Shown here piece by piece: positions 1-5,511 of a stretch of DNA of 22,014 nt. The notes beneath the pieces are model-generated. The model saw only the letters and a list, made by a program, of their open reading frames with translations, was not told where the DNA came from and did no database searches. How positions within the stretch are numbered: the first letter of the stretch is position 1; the number at the start of each line of letters is the position of its first letter. Origin of the DNA: a virus. The position numbers and the translations under genes are program-made. The stretch covers positions 1 through 22,014 of IMG/VR virus record IMGVR_UViG_3300007734_000473; one strand, given 5' to 3'.

Positions 1-515
1 ATAAATAACTGAAGATGCTCCGGCACTCGCGGGTCAAAAGATACAAAGTCGCACCAAGCCCGACCCGTGACCCACATCTGCGTCTGCATTTGATTAATGT
101 AAGCAGCCGGGGCTTTCTTGTCGAGCATATAGCTGAGATGCGTCTGGGTATTGGGACACTTGATTTCTAATAGTCCTCCTGTATCGTTCAGAAGCCCATC
201 AGGTGACGCGCCAAGCCATTTTATCGTAGGATGAGTATAGAACTCAGCCTCGTCTACAATACGCCCCGTAGCGGCTGCATATCGCGTCCTAGCGAAAGGC
301 TCCTGTTCTGTACCCCACTCCATCGCCGCAGAACTAAAACTATCGGCAACTCGACCCGTGATACGTTCGGCAATGATCTGCATCCTGTACTTGGCGCGGG
401 TGACTGCTTCTCCTGATTTCCCCTTTGCAAGCACATCACTCATACGACTAGCGGTAACGTGACCAAGCCGCTGCGCGAACCATTCTTCACTGCCCTGTTT
501 TATTATATTAAGCAT
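1..515 (-). CDS. YqaJ-type viral recombinase/exonuclease (partial, C-terminus off the window)
   Basis: Leftward gene starting at the ATG at 515-513 and running off the left edge; about 171 residues are visible. The N-terminus reads GSEEWFAQRLGHVTASRMSD, the usual opening of the YqaJ/lambda-exonuclease fold. It is followed by EWGTEQEPFAR and by the catalytic block SPDG...LLEIKCPNT, where the Asp and the Glu-x-Lys are the metal-binding nuclease residues of this family. The following YINQMQTQMWVTG helix is also typical. Such enzymes degrade the 5' strand of duplex ends to supply a 3' overhang for an annealing protein. The Rad52-like protein encoded upstream in the same operon is the expected partner. 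The start codon overlaps the stop of the HNH gene (ATGCTTAA, 8 nt), so translation is probably coupled. Seen: motifs. Known: family function. Inferred: pairing with the annealing protein. Confidence 0.88.
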   Translation of the reverse strand, partial: MLNIIKQGSEEWFAQRLGHVTASRMSDVLAKGKSGEAVTRAKYRMQIIAERITGRVADSFSSAAMEWGTEQEPFARTRYAAATGRIVDEAEFYTHPTIKWLGASPDGLLNDTGGLLEIKCPNTQTHLSYMLDKKAPAAYINQMQTQMWVTGRAWCDFVSFDPRVPEHLQLF

Positions 516-1008
516 ATTCACCGTAAAACTCCTTACGTTTTTGTTGGTAAATAAGCTCGGCTTCTTCTGGTGTATTGTAAGCACCTAGATAAATGACCTT
601 TTTATTTACTGTAATTCGAGCCTGATATTTTCCAGAAGAATTATTCCTAACGCCCATAGGCAAATTAATTTTTCTAGCCCTGCATTTGTGATTCCAAGCA
701 TTTTGGGTAATTGTTGCCGATCTTAAATTTGCCGATCTATCATCTAAAGAGTCCCCGTTGATATGATCTATTTGTTGTTCGCATTGAAACCCGTGTACAA
801 ACAAATAAATTAATTGGGAGCGTTTAATTTTTCTTCCATCAAGTGTTATTACCCAATATTTTTTCCCGTCAGGTTGTTCTTTCGCAAGCCCCGCTTCTTG
901 CCCTACAAAAACTCTGTTATTCTTAGGTCTAGAAGCCCAATAAACAACCCCATTTTCGGTATCAATCTTAAACTTGGCTGATAAGTAATCAATCCCCTGA
1001 GTTATCAT
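508..1008 (-). CDS. HNH endonuclease with AP2 DNA-binding domain (free-standing homing-endonuclease type)
   Basis: A 166-residue protein. The HNH core lies at about residues 79-108 (QIDHINGDSLDDRSANLR, then TQNAWNHK). The C-terminal AP2-like three-strand DNA-binding domain lies at about 119-165 (GVRNNSSGKYQARITVNKK...YLGAYNTPEEAELIYQ). The N-terminal part (VVYWASRP...) is the usual HNH lead-in. Enzymes of this architecture are mobile genes that cut cognate alleles and spread by repair. It sits between the small HTH gene and the exonuclease gene, splitting what is otherwise a recombination operon. Its ATG overlaps the previous stop by 4 nt (ATGA at 1005-1008) and its stop overlaps the next ATG. 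No intron is evident, so it looks free-standing. Confidence 0.9.
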   Translation of the reverse strand: MITQGIDYLSAKFKIDTENGVVYWASRPKNNRVFVGQEAGLAKEQPDGKKYWVITLDGRKIKRSQLIYLFVHGFQCEQQIDHINGDSLDDRSANLRSATITQNAWNHKCRARKINLPMGVRNNSSGKYQARITVNKKVIYLGAYNTPEEAELIYQQKRKEFYGEYA

Positions 1009-1208
1009 TTTAGAAAGTACCTCCCAATAACCTTCCCGTTATCGAGGTGGACGTTCTCTGTGTGGATGTTATAGCCCATCGTGCGTAGATTATAAACCCG
1101 CGCCGATAACCTCATACACTGCGCCTCATACATTGCGTCGAGAGAAGTTATCCGGCGTTTTTTCTTTAGCTGTTCAAGTAACCAAAAGTTCTGTGATGAC
1201 GGGTTCAT
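1005..1208 (-). CDS. Small helix-turn-helix protein (HTH_39-like)
   Basis: A 67-residue protein. After a short N-terminus it has a helix-turn-helix of the type often seen in small phage proteins (ITSLDAMYEAQCMRLSARVY, then NLRTMGYNIHTE) and ends in a short strand, GKVIGRYFLK. The pattern S/P-L-DA-...-C.RL.ARI..LR.-G is what I recall from the phage HTH_39 family; the function is not established. The start overlaps the stop of the annealing-protein gene (ATGA at 1205-1208), and its own stop overlaps the start of the HNH gene. It could be a regulator of the recombination operon or a DNA-binding accessory factor. That role is inference from position only. Confidence 0.72.
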   Translation of the reverse strand: MNPSSQNFWLLEQLKKKRRITSLDAMYEAQCMRLSARVYNLRTMGYNIHTENVHLDNGKVIGRYFLK

Positions 1209-1681
1209 GTCGTTTCCTTTTCTATGTGAAGTACGCCTTTGTGCCAGAGTTCAAGACCTGCGCCGAATCGCATTGCAGCATTTCGCAGAGCGTCTCCGAT
1301 CCGTTCTTTGCTGGCGTTAGCCCCGACCTTTCCCTGTGCGTCTCCATAACCCAAGCGAGTCACTCCCAAGACTGTCAGACGAATCCACATCCCGCCTTCT
1401 GAGTCTACAAAGGGTAGTCCGTTCTCATCGTACGCAAGCGGCTCCCAGTGCCAACTAGGATCGACATCGAGAAGCCGATCTGTTAAAGCAGCGTGACCTA
1501 CATAATCGAGGTGTACTACTTTCGGATGGTGCCAAGCCCCACACTCTACACATCTAATACCTTTGGTGTAGTCGGCTCGTACTTCTTCGGTCTGTTTTGC
1601 TGTAGGTTTTGGTAGTCTACCGATTAGATGATCTGGGAATTTGGTTCTCATCGTTACGGGTTCGGCTATAATTTTTTCCAT
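1205..1681 (-). CDS. Rad52-like single-strand annealing protein
   Basis: A 158-residue protein starting at the ATG at 1681. That start has a strong GGAGG ribosome site seven bases upstream; a TTG farther upstream (1702) is open but has no ribosome site and would run through the Shine-Dalgarno. A Cys-x2-Cys...His cluster (C44, C47, H51, H52, H57) is followed by DYVGHAALTDRLLDVDPSW, WEPLAYDENGLP, GGMWIRLTVLGVTRLGYG and KERIGDALRNAAMRFGAGLE. This series is characteristic of phage Rad52/Sak-type annealing proteins. Such proteins anneal complementary single strands made by a partner exonuclease; here that is the YqaJ protein three genes downstream. The gene heads a leftward operon and is driven by the divergent promoter region at 1682-1743. 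Confidence 0.85.
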   Translation of the reverse strand: MEKIIAEPVTMRTKFPDHLIGRLPKPTAKQTEEVRADYTKGIRCVECGAWHHPKVVHLDYVGHAALTDRLLDVDPSWHWEPLAYDENGLPFVDSEGGMWIRLTVLGVTRLGYGDAQGKVGANASKERIGDALRNAAMRFGAGLELWHKGVLHIEKETT

Positions 1682-1696
1682 TTCAACCTCCAAATA

Positions 1697-1709
1697 TGGC
1701 AAAATGCCA
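1697..1709. promoter_or_regulatory. Palindromic operator candidate TGGCA-AAA-TGCCA
   Basis: A perfect 5+3+5 inverted repeat lies in the 55-bp gap between the divergent annealing-protein and rusA genes. It covers the expected transcription start of the leftward promoter (about 7 bp past its -10). A repressor bound here could block the leftward operon and perhaps the rightward one. No cognate regulator can be named from the window. Confidence 0.5.
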
Positions 1710-1715
1710 ACAAGT

Positions 1716-1743
1716 ATTATATCCCAATTTATAACTATGATAA
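1716..1743 (-). promoter_or_regulatory. Sigma70-type promoter for the leftward recombination operon
   Basis: On the minus strand the -10 is a perfect TATAAT (1721-1716) and the -35 is TTATCA (1743-1738, 4 of 6 consensus), with a 16-bp spacer. Transcription would start near 1709, inside the TGGCA/TGCCA palindrome, leaving a leader of about 27 nt with GGAGG before the ATG at 1681. The -35 overlaps the first codons of rusA on the other strand. Confidence 0.6.
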
Positions 1744-2081
1744 GATTAAATTTACCCTACCCGCCGTCAGTGAACACCTACTGGGGGTTTCGTGGTTCTA
1801 CTAGGTTCTTGACCAAGACTGCCAATAATTTCAAGCTAGAGGTGGTCGTTGCCAGCCGCCGCGCTAGGTTCGGTGCTGATAAAGTGTCAGTAGAGGTTTT
1901 GCTTCATGCGCCAGATCGCAGAAGGCGCGACATAGACAACGTGCTGAAGCCGTTGCTCGATGCTCTACAAGCTGCTGGCGTATTCGATGATGACTCGCAG
2001 GTAGATCAGTTGATGGTTTCCCGTGGAACCATTGTTAAAGGCGGTGCCTGTGTCGTAAAAATTAAAAGTTTACAAGAATGA
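1737..2081 (+). CDS. rusA: RusA-family Holliday junction resolvase
   Basis: A 114-residue protein, near the usual RusA length of about 120. The opening is MIRLNLPYPPSVNTYW, then the acidic/basic catalytic block RRRRDIDNVLKPLLDAL (residues 61-77; D65, D67), then GVFDDDSQVDQL (81-92; D84-D86). These are the conserved RusA aspartates that bind metal and cleave four-way junctions. The start at 1737 is chosen because RusA proteins begin just ahead of the LPYPPSVN block. No Shine-Dalgarno is visible, and the divergent promoter region ends directly upstream, so the mRNA may have a very short leader. It belongs with the annealing protein, exonuclease and Ref-like nuclease as recombination or resolution of replicating phage DNA. 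Its 3' end carries the promoter for the replication genes. Confidence 0.9.
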   Translation: MIRLNLPYPPSVNTYWGFRGSTRFLTKTANNFKLEVVVASRRARFGADKVSVEVLLHAPDRRRRDIDNVLKPLLDALQAAGVFDDDSQVDQLMVSRGTIVKGGACVVKIKSLQE

Positions 2082-2097
2082 GTTTGTAATACATAAT
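2069..2097 (+). promoter_or_regulatory. Sigma70-type promoter for the replication genes
   Basis: TTTACA (2069-2074, 5 of 6) and CATAAT (2092-2097, 5 of 6) with a 17-bp spacer. The -35 lies in the last codons of rusA. Initiation about 7 bp downstream falls at A2104, directly before the first leader hairpin, giving a 5' leader of about 147 nt ahead of the DUF1376 gene. Confidence 0.55.
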
Positions 2098-2104
2098 ATA
2101 CATA

Positions 2105-2236
2105 TCGGGATTAGTAACCCCGACTTCAGAGAGGGAGTCAGTTATGCAATTCAGTATTTTTTCCGGTGAGAACAGGGCTTACGGCCTACCCCTTTCTATG
2201 GTTGTATGCCTGTCGGGTTACTACCGACTCTCACCG
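2105..2236 (+). promoter_or_regulatory. Structured 5' leader: two hairpins with complementary loops plus an enclosing stem
   Basis: Hairpin 1: TCGGG (2105-2109) pairs with CCCGA (2119-2123), with loop ATTAGTAAC. Hairpin 2: GTCGG (2212-2216) pairs with CCGAC (2224-2228), with loop GTTACTA (2217-2223). The hairpin 2 loop is an exact complement of TAGTAAC in loop 1 (2112-2118). In addition, 2112-2124 can pair as a whole with 2212-2223 (12 bp, one bulged C), which would exclude both hairpins. An 8-bp stem CGGTGAGA/TCTCACCG (2164-2171 with 2229-2236) encloses hairpin 2 and ends two bases before the ribosome site AAAGGA of the DUF1376 gene. The pairs are seen in the sequence; a regulatory role is inferred. 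I do not recognise a known riboswitch. Confidence 0.45.
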
Positions 2237-2239
2237 TAA
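2144..2239 (+). CDS. Possible 31-residue leader peptide
   Basis: An ATG six bases after GGGAG (2133-2137) opens 31 codons beginning MQFSIFSGENRAYGL and ending SGYYRLSP, with the stop TAA at 2237-2239. The stop touches the AAAGGA ribosome site of the next gene, so translation of this peptide could control or feed the DUF1376 gene. Ribosomes reading it would melt the hairpins at 2164-2236. The peptide matches nothing I recognise and may simply be open by chance. Confidence 0.3.
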   Translation: MQFSIFSGENRAYGLPLSMVVCLSGYYRLSP

Positions 2240-2250
2240 AGGATATTGAT

Positions 2251-3006
2251 ATGCACTATTATAAATTTAACATTGCAGACTATCGGAAGGATACGGCCCA
2301 CCTAACTCCGATCGAGCATTACATCTATCGCAGCTTGATAGACTGGTACTACCTAGACGAGTTACCAATACCGAAAGAAACCGAGTCGGTTATTCGCCGC
2401 TTGTCGCTCGATAACCACTCGCTTGGGTTATTGCAGAATGTCCTACATGACTTCTTCAAACTTACGGAAACTGGATACATCCATAAACGCATTGATGTAG
2501 AAATTGCCGAATATCACGGCATGATTAAGGCAAATACTGCGAATGGGAAGAAAGGTGGCAGACCTCCAAAGCCAGCACCCAAGCGGGATAAAACCGAGCC
2601 GCTTAAATCCGTTAAGCGAGATGAAAGCGAAATTAACCCTAACTATAAACCACTAACTACAAACCAAGAACCATTAACCACTATAGAGAGTCTGCGCGGT
2701 TCGCGCTTATCCATCCCCCGGATTCATGATGAATGGGTGAACTGGGCGATACTAGAAAGACCAGAACTAACCGCAGCTAAAGTCCATTCCATATACGATC
2801 AATTCTACGACTACTGGAAGGCTCAACCCGGAAGCAAAGGGATTAAACTCGACTGGTTTGCTACTTGGCGTAATTGGGTAAGGCGTGATAAGTCTTTCGG
2901 TCGAGTAGAAAGGCTGTCTATTGCAGATCAGAATCGGGCGGTGGTAGATGCTTTCAATTTAAAACTAGACCAACAAGAAGAAGGGGCTATATATGAACAC
3001 GAGTGA
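2251..3006 (+). CDS. DUF1376 phage replication protein (DnaT/initiator-like C-terminus)
   Basis: A 251-residue protein starting at the ATG at 2251, which has AAAGGA seven bases upstream. An ATG at 2206 in the same frame lacks a ribosome site and lies inside the leader structure. Residues 1-90 form the DUF1376 (YdaU-like) domain: MHYYKFNIADYRKDTAHLTP, then RSLIDWYYLDELPIP. A basic, low-complexity linker follows (GKKGGRPPKPAPKRD). The C-terminal region FYDYWKAQPGSKGIK-DWFATWRNWVRR resembles the DnaT/initiator module found in phage replication proteins. Known: DUF1376 proteins sit in phage replication modules. Inferred: origin binding or primosome assembly together with the next gene, which overlaps it by 14 nt. 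Confidence 0.8.
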   Translation: MHYYKFNIADYRKDTAHLTPIEHYIYRSLIDWYYLDELPIPKETESVIRRLSLDNHSLGLLQNVLHDFFKLTETGYIHKRIDVEIAEYHGMIKANTANGKKGGRPPKPAPKRDKTEPLKSVKRDESEINPNYKPLTTNQEPLTTIESLRGSRLSIPRIHDEWVNWAILERPELTAAKVHSIYDQFYDYWKAQPGSKGIKLDWFATWRNWVRRDKSFGRVERLSIADQNRAVVDAFNLKLDQQEEGAIYEHE

Positions 3007-3556
3007 GAAAAAGGAATTTAACAATCTTTTAATCGGTACTTTCGAAGTCTACGGAACGAAACTAACGCCAGCTTCAATAATGATCTGGGCGAACTCGATG
3101 GATAAGTATTCGTTTTCTGATCTTAAAAATGCTCTCTCATATCACATTCAGAGTTCACCTTTTGCTCCGAAGCCTTCAGATTTGATTCATATCATACAAG
3201 CCCAAGACGGTAGACCTTCTGCCGATGAAGCGTGGGCGATGATTCCTCGCAATGAGTCAGTCAGTGCCGTATTGAGTCAGGAGATGTTAACGGCTATGCA
3301 ATCCGCGCAGCCTTTGCTTAATGAAGGCGATCAAGTCGCTGCTCGAATGGCCTTCAAAGAATCTTATTCTCGTCTTGTAAACGAATCCCGCCAGACTTCT
3401 CGACCTGTCGAGTGGTTCCCTAGCTTGGGAGATGATAAGTACGGCAGAGAAGCGGTCGTTAAAGAAGCTATCAGACTTGGTAGAATCAGCGAGACTCACG
3501 GTAGAAAGCTACTGCCACAAATTAATAATTGGACTGAGTTAATGAGGCTTTCATGA
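2993..3556 (+). CDS. G39P-like helicase loader (replication accessory protein)
   Basis: A 187-residue protein. The N-terminal half (LTPASIMIWANSMDKYSFSD, NALSYHIQSSPFAPKPSDLI) is the helical pattern of the SPP1 G39P / phage replicative-helicase loader family. In that family a short all-helical domain precedes a disordered tail that contacts the helicase. The C-terminal half is polar with no clear motif. A GGGG ribosome site lies eight bases before the ATG, and the gene overlaps the DUF1376 gene by 14 nt, a common pairing of initiator-like and loader genes. No helicase gene is in the window, so it would be outside it or supplied by the host. Confidence 0.62.
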   Translation: MNTSEKKEFNNLLIGTFEVYGTKLTPASIMIWANSMDKYSFSDLKNALSYHIQSSPFAPKPSDLIHIIQAQDGRPSADEAWAMIPRNESVSAVLSQEMLTAMQSAQPLLNEGDQVAARMAFKESYSRLVNESRQTSRPVEWFPSLGDDKYGREAVVKEAIRLGRISETHGRKLLPQINNWTELMRLS

Positions 3557-3957
3557 CTTACCCTGTAGGCTGTCAATACTTCGACCTGACTGGCAAAGGT
3601 TCTTTTGTTGGAATCGCTGATGAGATTCTCAGTATCAATAAATTAAACCGCCAGAAGCGAGACTCTGCCAACAGAATTAGGCTTATGCGAACGATGGAGA
3701 TGAGGGATTACAAAAGGGAAAGCCGCGCTAGACCAAGTAAAAGAATGACCGAGGCGATGCGAGACATAGTGAAATACATAACCAAAAAGCCGGGGGTTCA
3801 GCGTCGAGAGTTGCTGGAAAAGGCTTTGGGTGGACACATTATCTCGCCCTCAAGTCTTGGCGGTAGCTTAAAAGCCCTCGTCGATCAGAAGATCATCACT
3901 GGAAACGGACGCACCACCAATCGCAAATTTTACTTAGTAGGGGAAAGTTTTGATTAA
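3553..3957 (+). CDS. Winged-helix DNA-binding protein, function unknown
   Basis: A 134-residue protein starting in an ATGA overlap with the loader gene. The N-terminal 55 residues are basic and unrecognised. From about residue 60 the pattern is a winged helix: helix MTEAMRDIVKYITKKPGV, helix RRELLEKALGG, recognition-like helix SPSSLGGSLKALVDQKI, then a wing ITGNGRTTNRKFYLVG. Position between the replication genes and the methyltransferase suggests a regulator or a replication accessory protein, but nothing in the sequence decides this. TAA ends it 11 bases before the TTG start of the methyltransferase. Confidence 0.6.
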   Translation: MTYPVGCQYFDLTGKGSFVGIADEILSINKLNRQKRDSANRIRLMRTMEMRDYKRESRARPSKRMTEAMRDIVKYITKKPGVQRRELLEKALGGHIISPSSLGGSLKALVDQKIITGNGRTTNRKFYLVGESFD

Positions 3958-3968
3958 CGGAGGGTCAG

Positions 3969-4739
3969 TTGAATGAGTTGGCTTTATTCGCGGGTGCTGG
4001 TGGAGGAATACTTGGAGGACAATTGCTTGGATGGCGAACCGTCTGTGCAGTCGAATGGGAGCAGTACCCCGCAAGCGTACTGTGCGCCAGACAAAATGAC
4101 GGCCTTCTCCCGCACTTCCCGATTTGGGATGACGTTCAAACCTTTGCCGGAAAGCCTTGGAGAGGAATTGTTGACGTTATATCGGGAGGATTTCCGTGCC
4201 AAGACATTAGCTGCGCCGGAAAAGGAGCTGGAATCAACGGAGAAAAAAGTGGAATGTGGAAGGAATTCGCAAGAATTATTAGCGAGGTACGACCCCAGTA
4301 CGTCTTTGTGGAGAACAGCCCAATGCTCACTTCTCGTGGACTTGGAACAGTGCTTGGAGACTTGGCCTCGATGGGGTTCGATGCGGAATGGGGCGTGTTA
4401 TCAGCAGCCGATGTTGGCGCAAATCACAGGCGAGACAGAATCTGGATTATTGCCGGACAACGAGACTTTCTTCCACACGCCGAACACGACAGGCTTGGAC
4501 GGGGGGAGCAAATGGCCCACTCCAACAGCGCACAATGCGAAAGAAACCAACGCTCCATCAGAGAAGAACAGAAACACTCCGACTTTGGCGGCTCAAGCTG
4601 GTGGTCAACTGAACCCAACGTGGGTAGAGTGGCTAATGGGGTGGCCGCTAGGGTGGACAGACTTAAGGCCATTGGGAATGGACAAGTCCCTTTGTGTGCA
4701 GCAACAGCCTTTAAACTACTTAAAGAGAGATTGAAATGA
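3969..4739 (+). CDS. DNA cytosine-5 methyltransferase
   Basis: A 256-residue protein starting at TTG 3969, four bases after GGAGGG, and holding all core C5-MTase motifs in order. Motif I (SAM) is LALFAGAGGG at residues 4-13. Motif IV is GGFPCQDIS with the catalytic Cys77. Motif VI is VENSP (114-118). Motif VIII is RRDRIWI (154-160). The IX/X region is WWSTEPNVGRVANGV and RLKAIGNGQVP (231-241). The target-recognition stretch between VIII and IX is short. It transfers methyl from SAM to cytosine C5, most plausibly to protect phage DNA from host restriction. It ends in an ATGA overlap with the next gene. TTG is required because the nearest ATG (3973) is in another frame, and that frame is also open for the whole length (see the next entry). 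Confidence 0.93.
   Translation: MNELALFAGAGGGILGGQLLGWRTVCAVEWEQYPASVLCARQNDGLLPHFPIWDDVQTFAGKPWRGIVDVISGGFPCQDISCAGKGAGINGEKSGMWKEFARIISEVRPQYVFVENSPMLTSRGLGTVLGDLASMGFDAEWGVLSAADVGANHRRDRIWIIAGQRDFLPHAEHDRLGRGEQMAHSNSAQCERNQRSIREEQKHSDFGGSSWWSTEPNVGRVANGVAARVDRLKAIGNGQVPLCAATAFKLLKERLK
3973..4734 (+). CDS. Second full-length frame inside the methyltransferase gene (possible overlapping gene)
   Basis: In the frame one base on, an ATG at 3973 (eight bases after the same GGAGGG) opens 253 codons and stops at 4734, five bases before the methyltransferase stop. Random sequence would give about 12 stops over this length. The product is Trp- and Pro-rich, with stretches ARYDPSTSLWRTAQCSL (104-120), WPRWGSMRNG (131-140), WPTPTA (181-186) and LNPTWVEWLMGWPLGWTDL (213-231). 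From memory these resemble an uncharacterised phage/bacterial family often named 'DNA methyltransferase' or hypothetical next to C5-MTases. It could be a genuine overprinted gene, or a shadow kept open by strong conservation of the MTase frame. I cannot decide between these; the MTase is certain and this one is not. Confidence 0.35.
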   Translation: MSWLYSRVLVEEYLEDNCLDGEPSVQSNGSSTPQAYCAPDKMTAFSRTSRFGMTFKPLPESLGEELLTLYREDFRAKTLAAPEKELESTEKKVECGRNSQELLARYDPSTSLWRTAQCSLLVDLEQCLETWPRWGSMRNGACYQQPMLAQITGETESGLLPDNETFFHTPNTTGLDGGSKWPTPTAHNAKETNAPSEKNRNTPTLAAQAGGQLNPTWVEWLMGWPLGWTDLRPLGMDKSLCVQQQPLNYLKRD

Positions 4740-5068
4740 CTGACACTATCAACCCATTCAAAGCCTTAGACTTCATCAGAGATCACGCCCAGCTTTACGC
4801 TCAGGCTAAGGCTAATTTGCTGTACCTGACAGAGTATCGTAAGACTAAGAAAGCACTGCTTATGATCGAGTCAGATGCAAAGACCGAAAGTGGCAAAGAA
4901 AGTTACGCCTATGCACATGATGAATACATCGAACATCTAAAAGCCCTAGCAATGGCCCTACAAGAGTCTGAGAGGCTGCGATGGCTCATGGTAGGGGCAG
5001 AGGCTAAGATAGAGGTCTGGAGGTCACTGGAAGCGTCTGCACGACTTGAAATTAAATCGACATCATAG
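4736..5068 (+). CDS. Conserved phage protein of unknown function
   Basis: A 110-residue, largely helical and charged protein starting in an ATGA overlap with the methyltransferase stop. The pattern DFIRDHAQLYAQAKANLLYL, then YRKTKKALLM, AYAHDEYIEHLKAL and AEAKIEVWRSLEA recalls a widespread small phage family of early genes. No enzymatic motif is visible; helical hairpins or a coiled coil are likely. Its stop TAG merges into the AGGAGG ribosome site of the next small gene. Confidence 0.7.
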   Translation: MTDTINPFKALDFIRDHAQLYAQAKANLLYLTEYRKTKKALLMIESDAKTESGKESYAYAHDEYIEHLKALAMALQESERLRWLMVGAEAKIEVWRSLEASARLEIKSTS

Positions 5069-5076
5069 GAGGATAT

Positions 5077-5163
5077 ATGCAGCCAGTTTGCGAATGTTGT
5101 AATCAAAAGATCAGGAAACTTAATCCACATCGAATGGACAAACATAAGGCAGAAACATTATAG
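5077..5163 (+). CDS. 28-residue zinc-knuckle peptide, probably the N-terminus of the following protein
   Basis: An ATG four bases after a perfect AGGAGG opens 28 codons: MQPVCECCNQKIRKLNPHRM, ending KHKAETL. The Cys cluster (C5, C7, C8) and His residues look like half of a zinc-binding site. The stop is TAG at 5161, and the frame continues directly into ATGATG of the next gene. In the phage family I recall, a Cys-rich start like this is fused to the winged-helix body encoded next, so this looks like one gene cut by an amber codon. Two coupled genes (TAGATG) remain possible. Confidence 0.6.
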   Translation: MQPVCECCNQKIRKLNPHRMDKHKAETL

Positions 5164-5511
5164 ATGATGGGAAAAGCCGCCCTACAAGGTGACGAATGGA
5201 TACAGGCGCAAGCTGGAAGCGGTATGCTAGTTGGTGGGGTCATGCTCCGCGCACCCTATCGAGTACAGGCTCATGTCAGTAGACTGGTATGGTTTGGACT
5301 TGCAGAGCATGGCCCACACAGATCAGGTAAATACAAAATAACGCCGGCAGGGATAGGCTTCTTGCGTGGACTTGTTAGCGTTCCAGCCATAATTCATTGC
5401 CGGGACGGCGTAGTTTATACTCGCTCAGATAGGCAGGTGTTCATTAGCGACATTAACAATGTCGTGTTAGACAAGAAGTATTGGGACGATTATTGGAAGG
5501 TTCAGATTTGA
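5164..5511 (+). CDS. Winged-helix-like phage protein (C-terminal part of an amber-split gene)
   Basis: 115 residues open from the ATG at 5164, in the same frame as the 28-residue zinc-knuckle peptide just upstream. The stretch LVWFGLAEHGPHRSGKYKIT followed by PAGIGFLRGLVSVPAIIHC matches the pattern of a small phage family (LR.WGLIE...GxWxIT.KG..FV.G...VP..... ), which I know as one protein with an N-terminal zinc site. The body is probably a winged helix followed by a beta-rich tail. No ribosome site precedes 5164, so expression would need restart at the TAG or read-through. It ends in a TTGA overlap with the Ref-like nuclease. Confidence 0.65.
   Translation: MMGKAALQGDEWIQAQAGSGMLVGGVMLRAPYRVQAHVSRLVWFGLAEHGPHRSGKYKITPAGIGFLRGLVSVPAIIHCRDGVVYTRSDRQVFISDINNVVLDKKYWDDYWKVQI

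Noticed and set aside
1133-1402. 89-codon plus-strand frame opposite the HTH and annealing-protein genes
   Set aside because: Antisense shadow of well-supported leftward genes; Cys/Ser-rich composition typical of reverse frames.
1641-1736. Longer N-terminus for RusA from an upstream in-frame start
   Set aside because: It would overlap the divergent annealing gene and its promoter, and RusA proteins begin immediately before the LPYPPSVN block.
2206-2250. Start of the DUF1376 gene at ATG 2206
   Set aside because: It has no ribosome site and lies within the leader hairpins; ATG 2251 has AAAGGA at correct spacing and begins at the conserved domain.
5161-5163. Genome-wide reassignment of TAG as a sense codon
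   Set aside because: Several genes end properly at TAG with the next start in place (5066, 5888, 6455, 12252, 17070), so TAG is used as a stop here.
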